Source: an uncultured Alphaproteobacteria bacterium (GTDB lineage Bacteria; Pseudomonadota; Alphaproteobacteria; HIMB59; GCA-002718135). From it: a DNA stretch of 64,000 nucleotides. Shown piece after piece: positions 53,875 to 63,887 of this stretch; position 1 is the first letter of the stretch; the number at the start of each line of letters is the position of its first letter. Under the pieces are notes generated by a model, which worked only from the letters and a program-made list of their open reading frames with translations, was not told where the DNA came from and made no database searches. The translations under genes were made by a program, and so were the position numbers. The stretch lies in NCBI GenBank assembly GCA_902612805.1, contig CACMEY010000006.1, positions 1-64,000 of the forward strand, read 5' to 3'.

Positions 53875-55452
53875 ATGGAAAAAATATTATCAATAAAAAA
53901 CTTAAGTATAGCCTTTAATAAACATAACTACGTCGTTAAAAATATAAATATTGATGTACTAAAAGGTAAGACTACAGCAATAGTTGGAGAATCTGGGTCA
54001 GGTAAAACATTATCTGCTCTAAGCATATTGAAATTATTACCTAATGGAGCCAGCATTAAGGAAGGAGAAATAAACTATAATGATAAAAATTTATTAAATT
54101 TAAGTCAAAAAGAAATTCAAAATATAAGAGGAAATAAAATTTCAACAATATTTCAAGAACCAATGACAAGTTTAAACCCTCTGCATACAATAAATAAGCA
54201 AATTGAAGAAATTATTACAACTCATAATACATTAACTAAAAAAGAAGCTAAAAAACGAACTATTAAATTACTAAATGAAGTTGGCCTTAGTGATATATCA
54301 TCAAGGCCAAAAATATATCCATATGAATTATCTGGAGGACAGAGACAAAGAGCTATGATTGCAATGAGTATTGCGAATAAGCCAGATGTGTTAATAGCTG
54401 ATGAACCAACTACAGCTTTAGATGTAACGATCCAGTTACAAATCTTAGAGTTACTTCAGAATATTCAAAAACAAATGGGTATGTCTATGGTTTTTATAAG
54501 CCATGATCTCTCTGTTGTGAAAAAATTATCAGATTACATATATGTTATGAAAAATGGTAAAGTAATTGAATTTGGGACAAAAGAAAAAATATTTAATAAT
54601 CCTCAACATGAATATACTAAAGAATTAGTGTCCAATCAAAGTAACATTAAAGGAAATAACAATCAAAAAAGTGAATCGATAATAAATATTAAAGACCTAA
54701 ACGTTTGGTATCCTATAAAAAAAGGATTGCTTAAAAGAACAATTGATCATGTAAAGGCAATTAACAATGTTAGCTTTAATTTAAAAATTGGAGAAACTAT
54801 TGGAATTGTAGGTGAATCTGGCTCAGGAAAAACTTCACTTATTTTGGCAATTCTAAAATTAATACAATCTAGAGGAGAAATAATAATAAATAAAAAAAAT
54901 TTAAATAACTTAAATAAAAACGAGGTTTTAGATTTAAGAAAAGATATTCAAGTTGTATTTCAAGACCCGTTCTCATCCTTAAGTCCTAGAATGAATATTG
55001 AAGATATTATATCAGAAGGTTTAATGGTTCATTATCCTAAAATAAGTTTAAGAGTAAAAAGAAAAAAATTAAAAAATATGCTAGAAAAAGTTGGTTTAGA
55101 ATATGAAAATACAATAGAAAAATATCCTCATGAATTTTCTGGTGGTCAACGACAAAGAATCGCAATCGCTAGAGCTTTAATTTTAGAACCTAAAATTCTA
55201 ATTTTAGATGAACCGACTTCTGCTTTGGATGTAACAATTCAGAATCAAATATTAAGTTTGTTAAATAATTTACAAAAAGAATTAGACTTAAGTTATATTT
55301 TTATAAGTCATGATATGCGGGTTATAAGAGCTATTGCTAATAAAATAATTGTATTAAAAGATGGTTTAATTGTAGAAGAAAATAATAGTAAAGATATTTT
55401 TATTTCACCTAAATCAGAATATACAAAGAAATTAATAGCTTCAGTAATATAA
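53875..55452 (+). CDS. yejF: Peptide ABC transporter double ATPase YejF
   Basis: 525-residue fusion of two ABC ATPase domains. The first (about 1-260) has Walker A GESGSGKTLSAL, signature LSGGQRQRAMIAMSIA and Walker B VLIADEPTTALDV. The second (about 265-525) has GESGSGKTSLIL, FSGGQRQRIAIARALI and ILILDEPTSALDV. Both switch histidines (FISHDLSVV and FISHDMRVI) are intact, so both sites could hydrolyse ATP. It completes yejABEF and abuts the TPR-methyltransferase gene without a gap. Confidence 0.94.
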   Translation: MEKILSIKNLSIAFNKHNYVVKNINIDVLKGKTTAIVGESGSGKTLSALSILKLLPNGASIKEGEINYNDKNLLNLSQKEIQNIRGNKISTIFQEPMTSLNPLHTINKQIEEIITTHNTLTKKEAKKRTIKLLNEVGLSDISSRPKIYPYELSGGQRQRAMIAMSIANKPDVLIADEPTTALDVTIQLQILELLQNIQKQMGMSMVFISHDLSVVKKLSDYIYVMKNGKVIEFGTKEKIFNNPQHEYTKELVSNQSNIKGNNNQKSESIINIKDLNVWYPIKKGLLKRTIDHVKAINNVSFNLKIGETIGIVGESGSGKTSLILAILKLIQSRGEIIINKKNLNNLNKNEVLDLRKDIQVVFQDPFSSLSPRMNIEDIISEGLMVHYPKISLRVKRKKLKNMLEKVGLEYENTIEKYPHEFSGGQRQRIAIARALILEPKILILDEPTSALDVTIQNQILSLLNNLQKELDLSYIFISHDMRVIRAIANKIIVLKDGLIVEENNSKDIFISPKSEYTKKLIASVI

Positions 55453-57429
55453 ATGATTAAACACGAACCTGATAAAGATGTAATTGAAAAGATAATATTC
55501 TTATTTAATAAAAAAAAATATTTAGAAGCTCTCGATTTATCGGATAAAATTATTAACAAATACCCTAATTCAATATTAATAAATAATATTTTAGGAGTAA
55601 TTCATACTGAGTTAAAAAATTACACTTTTGCAAAAAATCTATTTATAAAAGTTATAAATTTAAATCCAAAATATAACGATGGATATTATAATCTAGCAAA
55701 TATTTATAACAAAATTGGTGAAGAAGATAATGCAATCAAAAATTATGAAAGAGTAATAGAATTAGATAAAGGTTATTATAAGGCTTACAACAACTTAGGA
55801 AATATATTTAGAAAAAGAAATTTAAATAAAAAAGCCCTTGAATATTATATATTAACATTAAACATAAACCCTAATTATATCAGAGGGTTTTATAATTTAG
55901 CAGGTGTTCTTCAACATTTCATATTAGATGAGAAAAATAAATATATAAATAAATTTTTTTTATATCTTCTTGAAAATAGAACAATTGTTAGACCAAATGC
56001 TATAGCTACAAATGTAATAAATGGTTTATTTTTAAATACAAATTTAAAAGATAATTTTTCTTTGATAGAAAATATAAACTTTCCAAAAAATTTGAATAAA
56101 ATTATAGAAGGTTTAAATGAGAATAAACTTTTGTTACAATTTATGAAAGTTTGTCCTATACCTAATTATTATTTTGAAAAAAATTTTATAAAAATAAGAA
56201 ACGAAATTTTAAATCAAATCTATAATTTAAATTTTAAAAAAATTTATTTAAATTTCTTAGTTGCATTATCAGCACAATGTTTTTTAAATGAATATGTATA
56301 TTCAGAAACAAATGAAGAAATTTTTAAAGTTAATAAAATTAACGAAAGAATAAAAAATAATATCAATACAAAAAAAATAAATGAATTAGAAATACTTATT
56401 TTATCTTGTTATTCTCCATTACATAGCTTTGATTGGTCTAGTAAAATAGATCCTTCAAATGAATTAAAGGAAACATTTATATTACAATATGAAGATTATA
56501 ATGAAGAAAAAGAATATACTAAAAAAATAAAATCAATTTCAGAGATTAATGATAGTATTTCAATAAAAGTTAAAAATCAATATGAAGAAAATCCATATCC
56601 TAGATGGACTAATCTTGGTTTAAGTATTGAGCCTAGACATATAAAAGAAGTAATTGAGGACATAAATTTAAACGTAGATATAAAAAAAATAAATTTTTCT
56701 AAAAATGTAGAAATTTTAATTGCTGGATGTGGAACTGGACAACACGCAATAACTACAGCGTCTAAATATAAAAATGCTGAAATTTTTGCATTAGATCTAA
56801 GTTTTAATAGTTTAGCCTATGCAAAAAGAAAAGCTAAAGAACTAAAGTGTGAAAATATAAATTTTTTTCAAGGAGATTTGTTAAGTTTAAAAAAAGTAAA
56901 CAAAAAATTTGATATAATAGAATCTGTTGGTGTTCTGCATCATATGGCTGATCCACTAATAGGATGGGCAACCTTGACTAATTGTTTAAAAAAAGATGGT
57001 TTAATGTTAATTGGATTATATAGTGAGAAAGCTAGGGGTAATATTGCGAATGTAAGAAAAACAATAAATAATCTAAAAATCAAAACTACAAAAAAAAATA
57101 TTATTAATTTTAGAAAAGATATTTTTGAAAAAAATAATCCACAATGGGAAACTATAAAGCATAGCCCAGATTTTTATTCAACAAGTGGAGTAAGAGATTT
57201 ATTATTTCATATTCAAGAGCATAGGTTTACAATTGATATAATAAGAAAAAAGATGAAAAAATTAGGTTTAGTTTTTTTGGGTTTTGAAGATACATATGTT
57301 TTAGAAAGATTTAAAAAAAATTATGATAATAATGAAGATCTTTACAATTTAGATACATGGATAGAATTTGAAAAGAAAAATCCAAGGATATTTTCAGGAA
57401 TGTATCAATTCTGGTGTAAAAAAATATAA
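55453..57429 (+). CDS. TPR-repeat / SAM-dependent methyltransferase fusion
   Basis: 658-residue protein. The first 150 or so residues are TPR repeats (ILGVIHTELKNYTFAKNLFIKVINLNPKYNDGYYNLANIYNKIGEEDNAIKNYERVIELD and the following unit). A helical middle section leads to the VKNQYEENPYPRW motif (about 377), found before the methyltransferase domain in this family. The SAM site is VEILIAGCGTGQHAITTASKYKNAEIFALDLS (about 418-449) and the post-motif is ESVGVLHHMADPL. The substrate is unknown. It starts immediately after yejF, but its Asn/Lys-rich composition and type look more like the accessory genes that follow. Confidence 0.85.
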   Translation: MIKHEPDKDVIEKIIFLFNKKKYLEALDLSDKIINKYPNSILINNILGVIHTELKNYTFAKNLFIKVINLNPKYNDGYYNLANIYNKIGEEDNAIKNYERVIELDKGYYKAYNNLGNIFRKRNLNKKALEYYILTLNINPNYIRGFYNLAGVLQHFILDEKNKYINKFFLYLLENRTIVRPNAIATNVINGLFLNTNLKDNFSLIENINFPKNLNKIIEGLNENKLLLQFMKVCPIPNYYFEKNFIKIRNEILNQIYNLNFKKIYLNFLVALSAQCFLNEYVYSETNEEIFKVNKINERIKNNINTKKINELEILILSCYSPLHSFDWSSKIDPSNELKETFILQYEDYNEEKEYTKKIKSISEINDSISIKVKNQYEENPYPRWTNLGLSIEPRHIKEVIEDINLNVDIKKINFSKNVEILIAGCGTGQHAITTASKYKNAEIFALDLSFNSLAYAKRKAKELKCENINFFQGDLLSLKKVNKKFDIIESVGVLHHMADPLIGWATLTNCLKKDGLMLIGLYSEKARGNIANVRKTINNLKIKTTKKNIINFRKDIFEKNNPQWETIKHSPDFYSTSGVRDLLFHIQEHRFTIDIIRKKMKKLGLVFLGFEDTYVLERFKKNYDNNEDLYNLDTWIEFEKKNPRIFSGMYQFWCKKI

Positions 57430-57495
57430 TATTTTTTAAGTTTTAATTATGTTTATCATTAGACAAAATCGATTATAAAACTGTAAAAAAATATT

Positions 57496-57621
57496 GTGAA
57501 AAAAATATTTATTACAATTTTTGTTTGCTTATTTATTTTTTTGAATTATGGCTGCAATACAATAGCTGGAACAGCAAAGGGTATTGTTGAGGATATTAAA
57601 AGTGTAGTACCAGGTGTTTAA
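57496..57621 (+). CDS. Entericidin-like small lipoprotein 1
   Basis: 41-residue lipoprotein with GTG start at 57496. A Lys-Lys N-terminus and hydrophobic helix lead to a lipobox-like LNYGC (Cys about residue 20). A short mature peptide, NTIAGTAKGIVEDIKSVVPGV, follows. Mature sequence and size fit the entericidin EcnA/EcnB family of membrane-acting lipopeptides. Its TAA overlaps the next gene's ATG (TAATG). Non-consensus -3 to -1 residues (LNYG) make lipidation likely but not certain. Confidence 0.75.
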   Translation: MKKIFITIFVCLFIFLNYGCNTIAGTAKGIVEDIKSVVPGV

Positions 57622-57779
57622 TGAATAAATTACTAGTTTTTTTTATTTGCTTTGCCCTAATAGGCTGTAATACAGTTGTTGGATCTGTAAAAGGAATTGG
57701 TAGAGATATGAAAGCAGCTACAATTTATACTAGAGATGCATTTACTGGAAATCCTATATCAGACCAGAATTCAAAATAG
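57621..57779 (+). CDS. Entericidin-like small lipoprotein 2
   Basis: 52-residue lipoprotein: MNKLLVFFICFALIGC with a good lipobox (LIGC, Cys 16). The mature part is NTVVGSVKGIGRDMKAATIYTRDAFTGNPISDQNSK. The first twelve mature residues resemble those of the upstream lipoprotein (CNT-VG-xKGI), so the pair arose by duplication. It is translationally coupled to the first. In E. coli, EcnA is an antidote-like and EcnB a toxin-like lipopeptide; the assignment of roles here is inference. Confidence 0.75.
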   Translation: MNKLLVFFICFALIGCNTVVGSVKGIGRDMKAATIYTRDAFTGNPISDQNSK

Positions 57780-57797
57780 TTAGTTTTAAACAAATCT

Positions 57798-58499
57798 CTA
57801 ATATAGATTAAATTTATTTTCTTTAAAAAATTTATCAACATAAATTGCTGTAGGCCTTACATATGAATGGAGCAAATAATTTAGATTTTCTAAAAATTCA
57901 CTAACTTCGTTTTTTTTGTTATACTCAAAATTATGTATTTCAATAGAAATTACTAAAGGATGATATTTTTTGAAATCAAAGTTTCTAATAATATTAAAAT
58001 CTTGAAACTCTAAATCTATATTTAAATAATATAATTTTTCTAAATCTTTCTCATAATTTTTGATTACATTGTTAAGAATAGAAGTTCTGATTTTAATTGA
58101 TTCCTTTTTTTTGTCTACACTTTCTAAACTGCTTACAATTCTATTAGTGGCAGGTCTGTCTCTATCAAAAATATAATAATTTTCACTTTCTTCATTAGAA
58201 AGGTAAGAAAAAATATTTTTATCTAATGGTCTTATTTTTTCTGAAATTTCAATCATTTCTTTATTTCCATCAATACTTACTCCTCGCCATCCTCTTAAAT
58301 AGAGAAGAAAGGTGTTTGAAAAATGAATTGGATGAAAAGATCCTAGATCTAAAAAATTACCATAAGATATTTTAGATAGTAATTTATTAATAATTAAATC
58401 CTCACCAAATTGAGCAAAGCTTGATTTACAAAATTTTGAATTTAGTAAATTATTATATTCTAATTCTTTTATTAATTGTTTTAAAATATAATTGTACAT
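57798..58499 (-). CDS. FkbM-family methyltransferase
   Basis: 233-residue SAM-dependent methyltransferase of the FkbM type. Seen: SSFAQFGEDLIINKLLSKISYGNFLDLGSFHPIHFSNTFLLYLRGWRGVSIDGN (residues about 26-79), with the DLGSFHP SAM motif and the GVSIDGN acidic strand end. A later YLNIDLEFQDFNII segment matches the conserved 'DVEG' region. FkbM enzymes methylate sugars in surface glycans. It is convergent with the lipoprotein genes and near tRNA-Ser. Confidence 0.85.
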   Translation of the reverse strand: MYNYILKQLIKELEYNNLLNSKFCKSSFAQFGEDLIINKLLSKISYGNFLDLGSFHPIHFSNTFLLYLRGWRGVSIDGNKEMIEISEKIRPLDKNIFSYLSNEESENYYIFDRDRPATNRIVSSLESVDKKKESIKIRTSILNNVIKNYEKDLEKLYYLNIDLEFQDFNIIRNFDFKKYHPLVISIEIHNFEYNKKNEVSEFLENLNYLLHSYVRPTAIYVDKFFKENKFNLY

Positions 58500-58579
58500 A
58501 AAATTATTAAGCTTATATAACCCATGTTTTTGGTTACAACATTAATAAAACAGCTTTTCTGTTTTAATATAGAAATTTA

Positions 58580-58669
58580 TGGCGGAGAGAGAGGGATTCG
58601 AACCCTCGGTAGTATTGCTACTACACACGCTTTCCAAGCGTGCTGATTAAACCGCTCTCACATCTCTCC
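58580..58669 (-). tRNA. tRNA-Ser (anticodon GGA)
   Basis: 90-nt minus-strand tRNA including an encoded CCA end. GGAGAGA acceptor (58669 inward) pairs with TCTCTCC. The anticodon stem CACGC/GCGTG encloses loop TTGGAAA, giving anticodon GGA for UCC/UCU serine codons. A long variable arm (GTAGTAGCAATACTAC) and the GGGTTCGAATCCC T arm mark a class II serine tRNA. The CCA is genomically encoded. Confidence 0.96.
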
Positions 58670-58740
58670 AATTAAAAATTATAATTTAACACAACTAAAT
58701 AATTGTTAACAGGGTTTGTTTAAAGACTAATTTAAAAAAA

Positions 58741-59790
58741 TTATAATTCCTTATTAAAAAAAAATGCTAAGGACTCACCAATTTTTAAAGATCCAGAAGG
58801 TGAAGTATGTATTCCATCATAAAAATCAATTTGATCTATAAAATTAATATTATCATGAAGATTAAAACAAATTAAATTTTTTTCTTTGCAAATTTTTAAA
58901 GTAAACGAATTGACAATTTCTAAATATGGATTTAACCAATGGTTATTTGAGATTTTTTGTGTAGATAATATTAAAGTTGAATCATAAATTTTGTTTATCT
59001 CAATTATGTCTATAATATTTTTTTTATAATAGTTGTAAAAATTGTTAAGATAATAAGAATCTAAAACTATATCTTTAGATGGTGATTTAGTAAAATATGC
59101 ATCAAAATATTTTGGTTTATTTTTATAATTAATTCTATATTTTCTTGAAAGAATATTGCCCTTAATGACTAAATATAAAGAATGTATAGCACTATTATTC
59201 TTTATATATTGAATTGTATTACTAAAAAATTTTTCATTTTTTATTAAATCTCTATTTGAAGCATTTATTATTCTGCCTTTAGAAAAGTCGTGTTGCTTTT
59301 TCATATTTTCAACCAAAAACAATGCATCATTAATTCCAAGATAAACAATCATAAACTTTGGTTTTAACTCTTTAAATCTAGAAAACCATAGTCTATACAA
59401 ATTCTTATGCCCATAAGAAGTCTGGCCTCCAATACCTGCGTTAAGAACTTGATAATTTTTGTTAATTTTTTTTTCAAAAACTTTTGTCCAAATTAATTTA
59501 TCATCTATTTCTCTTTCTTCAGTTGTACTACCTCCCAGAATTAAAATTTCAATTTCATTCAGAGAATAATTATTAGCTCGAAATCCATTCTTGTCTCTTG
59601 TATAAATCGCTATGTTATTTGATACATAAGGAAGACTTTCCATAATATTAGTTTGTTGTTTAGGAATTAGTAAATTATTAAAATTTGAAGATCTATAAAG
59701 CCAAGTTCCAAATACTAATTCAATAATAATAAGACCAGTAAGTAAAACAGTTAAATTTATAATTATAGTATTCAAATATTTTCTTAACAT
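58741..59790 (-). CDS. SGNH/GDSL-like hydrolase with N-terminal membrane anchor
   Basis: 349-residue protein. An N-terminal transmembrane segment (about residues 8-28) is followed by a SGNH hydrolase fold: ILILGGSTTEEREI (catalytic Ser, about residues 83-96), NAGIGGQTSYG (Gly block), YLGINDALF (Asn block) and the C-terminal DGIHTSPSGSL with the Asp-x-x-His pair. It probably deacylates or acylates a periplasmic or surface glycan. It is in the glycan-type neighbourhood, and its composition is strongly Asn/Lys/Ile-rich. Confidence 0.8.
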   Translation of the reverse strand: MLRKYLNTIIINLTVLLTGLIIIELVFGTWLYRSSNFNNLLIPKQQTNIMESLPYVSNNIAIYTRDKNGFRANNYSLNEIEILILGGSTTEEREIDDKLIWTKVFEKKINKNYQVLNAGIGGQTSYGHKNLYRLWFSRFKELKPKFMIVYLGINDALFLVENMKKQHDFSKGRIINASNRDLIKNEKFFSNTIQYIKNNSAIHSLYLVIKGNILSRKYRINYKNKPKYFDAYFTKSPSKDIVLDSYYLNNFYNYYKKNIIDIIEINKIYDSTLILSTQKISNNHWLNPYLEIVNSFTLKICKEKNLICFNLHDNINFIDQIDFYDGIHTSPSGSLKIGESLAFFFNKEL

Positions 59791-59881
59791 AAAGTTATAT
59801 TAATATAAGAATATAACTATTAGAAATCTATTAATATTTTTTTTAAGTGCTCTTCCTAATCTATGTTGCATTTATCTAAAA

Positions 59882-61309
59882 TTAATTACACCGAAAGATA
59901 TACCAATTAAAGTTTCTTTCTCTCCATACTTTAAATTGGTTTAAAAATTTAGGATATACTGAATACATAAGTTTGCATTTTTCTATATTTTGGATTTTAA
60001 TATAAGAATTATAATTACGAGCAATAATAACATACTTATTAAGATTTTTTTCATTATTATATTTAGAAATTTTAGGAATTTCGTTAGTATAAATTTTTGG
60101 CTCTAAGTGATCAGTTATATATGGATTATCATCATAGTAGAATACTTTACTAGTTTCTTTCTCATTATAATATAAGTATTCATAAACTTTAACTTGTTCA
60201 GTTGCAGGTATAAATAAAATAACATAAAATAAAATATTAAAAGATAAGGTTAAATTTATTAAGAATTTTTTTGCAAAAAATAAGTCAGTATTACTAAAAA
60301 AATAACTGATAAAAAATGGTGCAAAAATTAAAATTGGAAATAAAAATCGCAATTCTTTATGTGTTAATAAAGATAATATTATTATTACAGGTAAGGTAAT
60401 AAATGTTATTATGTTTTTAAATTCTTTTAACCAAAAAAATATAATGGATATCAATATTATTATATTTACAGGTGGAAAAAAACCTTCCAAATAAAGCTTA
60501 AGATGATACCACCAAGGCTCTCTTCCAAATGATGCAAACCATTTTGATACAAAGTTGGCATGATAAAATTGATAAAAAGTATTATTGTAAAAACCATATC
60601 CAAAAAAATCAACTATTAGACTAGAAAGAAGGACGAGAATTATAATTAATGAATTCAATATTACATATTTAAAATTTGTATAATTGAATTTAGTAAAAAA
60701 AAACCACAAAAAAATAAAAAATACTGATAGTACAATTTGATATCTGAGTACTATAGATAAACCTAAACATATTCCTGAAATTGCTAACAAAAGATATTTT
60801 TGTTTATATTCATCACTCGAAATAAACTTATCAAAAAGTACCATTCCAAAAATCAACAAAGATATAGATAAATTTTCTGATGAGGTTCTTGCATGAAGAA
60901 AAGCATAAAACCAAAAAGTAAAAATAATTATTTTCGATAAATTGTTATCAATATTGAATTTAAATTTTACATGATTATAGAGGTAATTAATACTTACAAA
61001 ACCTACTATTGAAGTAACTAATTTCAGTATAAAAACAATTATGAACGGATTAACTATATTTAAATTGTATAAAATTTTTGTTACTGCAAAATAAAAATAG
61101 GGATGAACCCATGATCTAATCCTATAATTAAATTCCCATGCTAATTTATTTTCAATTCCTAGAAGCTTCTCTAAAGGTCCAATTACTTGAAAGTGCTCAT
61201 CAGAATTATAGTAACCTACAGTAAAATATGCAGCTATAAAATGAAGTATTAATCCAAAAAAAATAAACCATTTAGTATTTATATTGTTGGAAAAATAAAA
61301 ATTATACAT
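59882..61309 (-). CDS. GT22-like (Alg9/PIG-B type) mannosyltransferase
   Basis: 475-residue integral membrane GT-C glycosyltransferase with about ten hydrophobic helices. The first loop carries GYYNSDEHFQVIGPLEKLLGIENKLAWEFNYRIRSWVHPYFYF (residues about 32-74). This is the hallmark 'DE...EW...RS...P' pattern of the Alg9/PIG-B/GPI mannosyltransferase family, including the catalytic acidic pair. Such enzymes use dolichol- or polyprenyl-phosphate mannose. It is divergent from the GT2 gene, whose product could supply the polyprenyl-phosphate sugar donor. Confidence 0.8.
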   Translation of the reverse strand: MYNFYFSNNINTKWFIFFGLILHFIAAYFTVGYYNSDEHFQVIGPLEKLLGIENKLAWEFNYRIRSWVHPYFYFAVTKILYNLNIVNPFIIVFILKLVTSIVGFVSINYLYNHVKFKFNIDNNLSKIIIFTFWFYAFLHARTSSENLSISLLIFGMVLFDKFISSDEYKQKYLLLAISGICLGLSIVLRYQIVLSVFFIFLWFFFTKFNYTNFKYVILNSLIIILVLLSSLIVDFFGYGFYNNTFYQFYHANFVSKWFASFGREPWWYHLKLYLEGFFPPVNIIILISIIFFWLKEFKNIITFITLPVIIILSLLTHKELRFLFPILIFAPFFISYFFSNTDLFFAKKFLINLTLSFNILFYVILFIPATEQVKVYEYLYYNEKETSKVFYYDDNPYITDHLEPKIYTNEIPKISKYNNEKNLNKYVIIARNYNSYIKIQNIEKCKLMYSVYPKFLNQFKVWRERNFNWYIFRCN

Positions 61310-61353
61310 AATAAAATATTTAGAATATACCTAAATCAAATATTTACAAATCA

Positions 61354-62049
61354 ATGATTACTTTTTTAGTACCGACATTTAATGAAAGAAAAAATATATA
61401 TATATTTATTAATACAATTAATAGACTCAATTTGAAATTAGATCACAATATTTTATTTATTGATGATAACTCTAATGATGGTACCATTGAAGAATTAATT
61501 AGGGCTAAAAAAGAATTTTATAATATTGATTATATAATAAGAAATGAGAAAAAAAGAGATTTAACACAATCTTTAGTATTTGGAATAAATTATTTAAAAG
61601 AAAAATATACTTTAATAATGGATTGCGATTTACAGCATGACTATGAGAAAATAGAAATATTGATTAAAAATATCACTGAGAATAACTTTGACTTAGTTAT
61701 TGGTTCAAGGTTCATTAAAGATGGTCAAAATATTTCAATGAATAAAAGAAGGGTATTAGAATCAAAATTAGGTATATTACTTTGTAGGTTGATTGGGATT
61801 AGTACTGTAATGGATCCATTAAGTGGTTTTTTTATAATAAAGACAAATCTTTTAAAAAAAATAAAAAATAAAATTAAAACTCGTGGTTTTAAAATACTAT
61901 TAACAATTCTTTATTTGCTCAGAAATAAATTAGAATATAAAGAATTGCCAATTAAATTTAATAAAAGAGTTTATGAAAAAAGTAAGTTAAATTTGAAAGT
62001 TAAAATTTTATTTTTAGAGCAGATTGTAAAATTAAAATTTAGTTTATAG
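61354..62049 (+). CDS. GT2 glycosyltransferase, dolichol-phosphate-mannose-synthase-like
   Basis: 231-residue GT-A glycosyltransferase. It starts ITFLVPTFNERKNIYIFI (DPM1-type TFNERxNI motif), continues ILFIDDNSNDGTIEELI, carries the DxD-like LIMDCDLQHDYEKI (residues about 86-99) and the VIGSRFIKDGQNI acceptor loop. It has no C-terminal membrane helices, so it is a short soluble form. It likely makes a polyprenyl-phosphate hexose for the neighbouring GT-C enzyme; that pairing is inferred from opposite-strand adjacency. Confidence 0.82.
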   Translation: MITFLVPTFNERKNIYIFINTINRLNLKLDHNILFIDDNSNDGTIEELIRAKKEFYNIDYIIRNEKKRDLTQSLVFGINYLKEKYTLIMDCDLQHDYEKIEILIKNITENNFDLVIGSRFIKDGQNISMNKRRVLESKLGILLCRLIGISTVMDPLSGFFIIKTNLLKKIKNKIKTRGFKILLTILYLLRNKLEYKELPIKFNKRVYEKSKLNLKVKILFLEQIVKLKFSL

Positions 62050-62084
62050 AATTATAAATTAATTTATTTTTGTTTTTTTAAAAT

Positions 62085-63887
62085 TTATCCATCTTTCATT
62101 TTTAGAGCATTAAGAAAAGTATTCTGGGGTATATCTACTTTACCAAACTGTCTCATTCTTTTTTTGCCCTTTTTTTGCTTATCTAAAAGTTTATTTTTCC
62201 TTGTTACATCTCCACCGTAAAGCTTTTGAGTTACATCTTTTCTAAATGAAGCGACAGTTTCTCGAGCAATCACTTTACCACCAATTGCTGCTTGAATTGC
62301 AACTTTGAATTGTTGTCTTGGTATTAAATCTTTCAATCTTTCACACAGCGCTCTACCTCTTTGTTCAGATCTATCTTTATGAACAATTAGAGACAGGGCA
62401 TCAACTGGATCACCATTGATAAGTATACCTACTTTTACTAAATTATTAACTTCGTAACCAGTAATTTCATAATCAAAACTTGCGTAACCTTTAGTTATTG
62501 ATTTTAATCGATCATAAAAATCAAATACGACTTCATTCAGTGGAAGTTTGTACTCTACTAAAGGTCTATTACCAGCGTAACTCATATTTAGTTGAATACC
62601 TCTTTTAGAAGTGCATAATTCTAGTACTGATCCTAAAAATTCTTCAGGTACAATGATTGTAGCCTTTATCCAAGGTTCTGAAATATTTTCTACCTTCACT
62701 GGATCTGGCATATCTGTAGGATTGTGTAGATTTACAGTTGATCCATCTTTCATTAAAATTTTATAAACGACTGATGGTGCAGTAGTTACAAGTTCTAAAT
62801 TAAATTCCCTTTCAAACCGATCTCTAATGATTTCTAAATGCAATAAACCTAAAAATCCACAGCGAAAACCATAACCTAAGGCAGGACTTACTTCAGGTTC
62901 GTAAGAAAAACTTGAGTCATTCAAAGCAAGTTTAGACATACTATCACGCATATGTTCATAGTCGTCTGAGTCAACTGGAAACATTCCACAAAAAACTACC
63001 GGTTGGGATGGTTTGAAACCTGGGAGAACTTCTTCAGTTGGAAGTTTATCATCTGTTATTGTGTCACCAACTTTACAATCAGAAACACTTTTAATTCCAG
63101 AATTTAGGAAGCCAATTTCTCCAGGTCCAAGTGTATCAACTTCAGTTACCTTAGGGGAAAATATACCTACTCTATCAATTGTATAAGTGGCACCTGTTGC
63201 CATAAATCTTATTTTCTGACCTTTTTTTAGTTCTCCATTTATAACTCTTACAAGTACCACGACACCAAGATAACTGTCATACCAGCTATCAACTAACATG
63301 CATTTCAGTTCTTTGTTTTTTTCACCTGATGGAGATGGAAGAAGAGTTATTATTTTATTTAATAAATCTTCTATACCGGCTCCTGTCTTTGCTGAAACAA
63401 GAGAAGCGTTGTCAGTTTCAATACCTAGCACATCTTCAATTTGTGATTTTATTTTATCTGGCTCAGAAGAAGAAAGATCAATTTTATTTAAAACAGGTAA
63501 AATTTCATGATCATTATTAATAGCCTGATACGCATTGGCTAAGGTTTGAGCCTCAACACCCTGCGTAGAATCTACTATCAGTAAAGATCCCTCACATGCT
63601 GCTAAAGATCTTGATACCTCATATGAGAAATCAACATGTCCTGGGGTATCCATAATATTAAGTATGTATGTCTTACCATCATTTGATTTGTAAGAAAGTC
63701 TAACTGTTTGAGCTTTTATTGTAATACCTCTTTCTCTTTCTAATTCCATTGAATCTAGAACCTGCTCTTTCATCTCCCTATCAGTTAAACCACCACAAAA
63801 CTGTATTAGTCTATCAGCTAACGTTGATTTTCCATGATCTATGTGAGCCACAATTGAGAAGTTACGAATAGAACTAAGTTCTGCCAT
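62085..63887 (-). CDS. lepA: Elongation factor 4 (LepA)
   Basis: 600-residue back-translocating GTPase. Motifs: G1 [15 protein letters not shown] (residues about 14-28), [13 protein letters not shown] (G2), [21 protein letters not shown] (G3) and NKIDL. The LepA-specific C-terminal region has [32 protein letters not shown]. The start ATG shares its first base with the stop of the upstream pheT gene. Confidence 0.98.
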   Translation of the reverse strand: MAELSSIRNFSIVAHIDHGKSTLADRLIQFCGGLTDREMKEQVLDSMELERERGITIKAQTVRLSYKSNDGKTYILNIMDTPGHVDFSYEVSRSLAACEGSLLIVDSTQGVEAQTLANAYQAINNDHEILPVLNKIDLSSSEPDKIKSQIEDVLGIETDNASLVSAKTGAGIEDLLNKIITLLPSPSGEKNKELKCMLVDSWYDSYLGVVVLVRVINGELKKGQKIRFMATGATYTIDRVGIFSPKVTEVDTLGPGEIGFLNSGIKSVSDCKVGDTITDDKLPTEEVLPGFKPSQPVVFCGMFPVDSDDYEHMRDSMSKLALNDSSFSYEPEVSPALGYGFRCGFLGLLHLEIIRDRFEREFNLELVTTAPSVVYKILMKDGSTVNLHNPTDMPDPVKVENISEPWIKATIIVPEEFLGSVLELCTSKRGIQLNMSYAGNRPLVEYKLPLNEVVFDFYDRLKSITKGYASFDYEITGYEVNNLVKVGILINGDPVDALSLIVHKDRSEQRGRALCERLKDLIPRQQFKVAIQAAIGGKVIARETVASFRKDVTQKLYGGDVTRKNKLLDKQKKGKKRMRQFGKVDIPQNTFLNALKMKDG

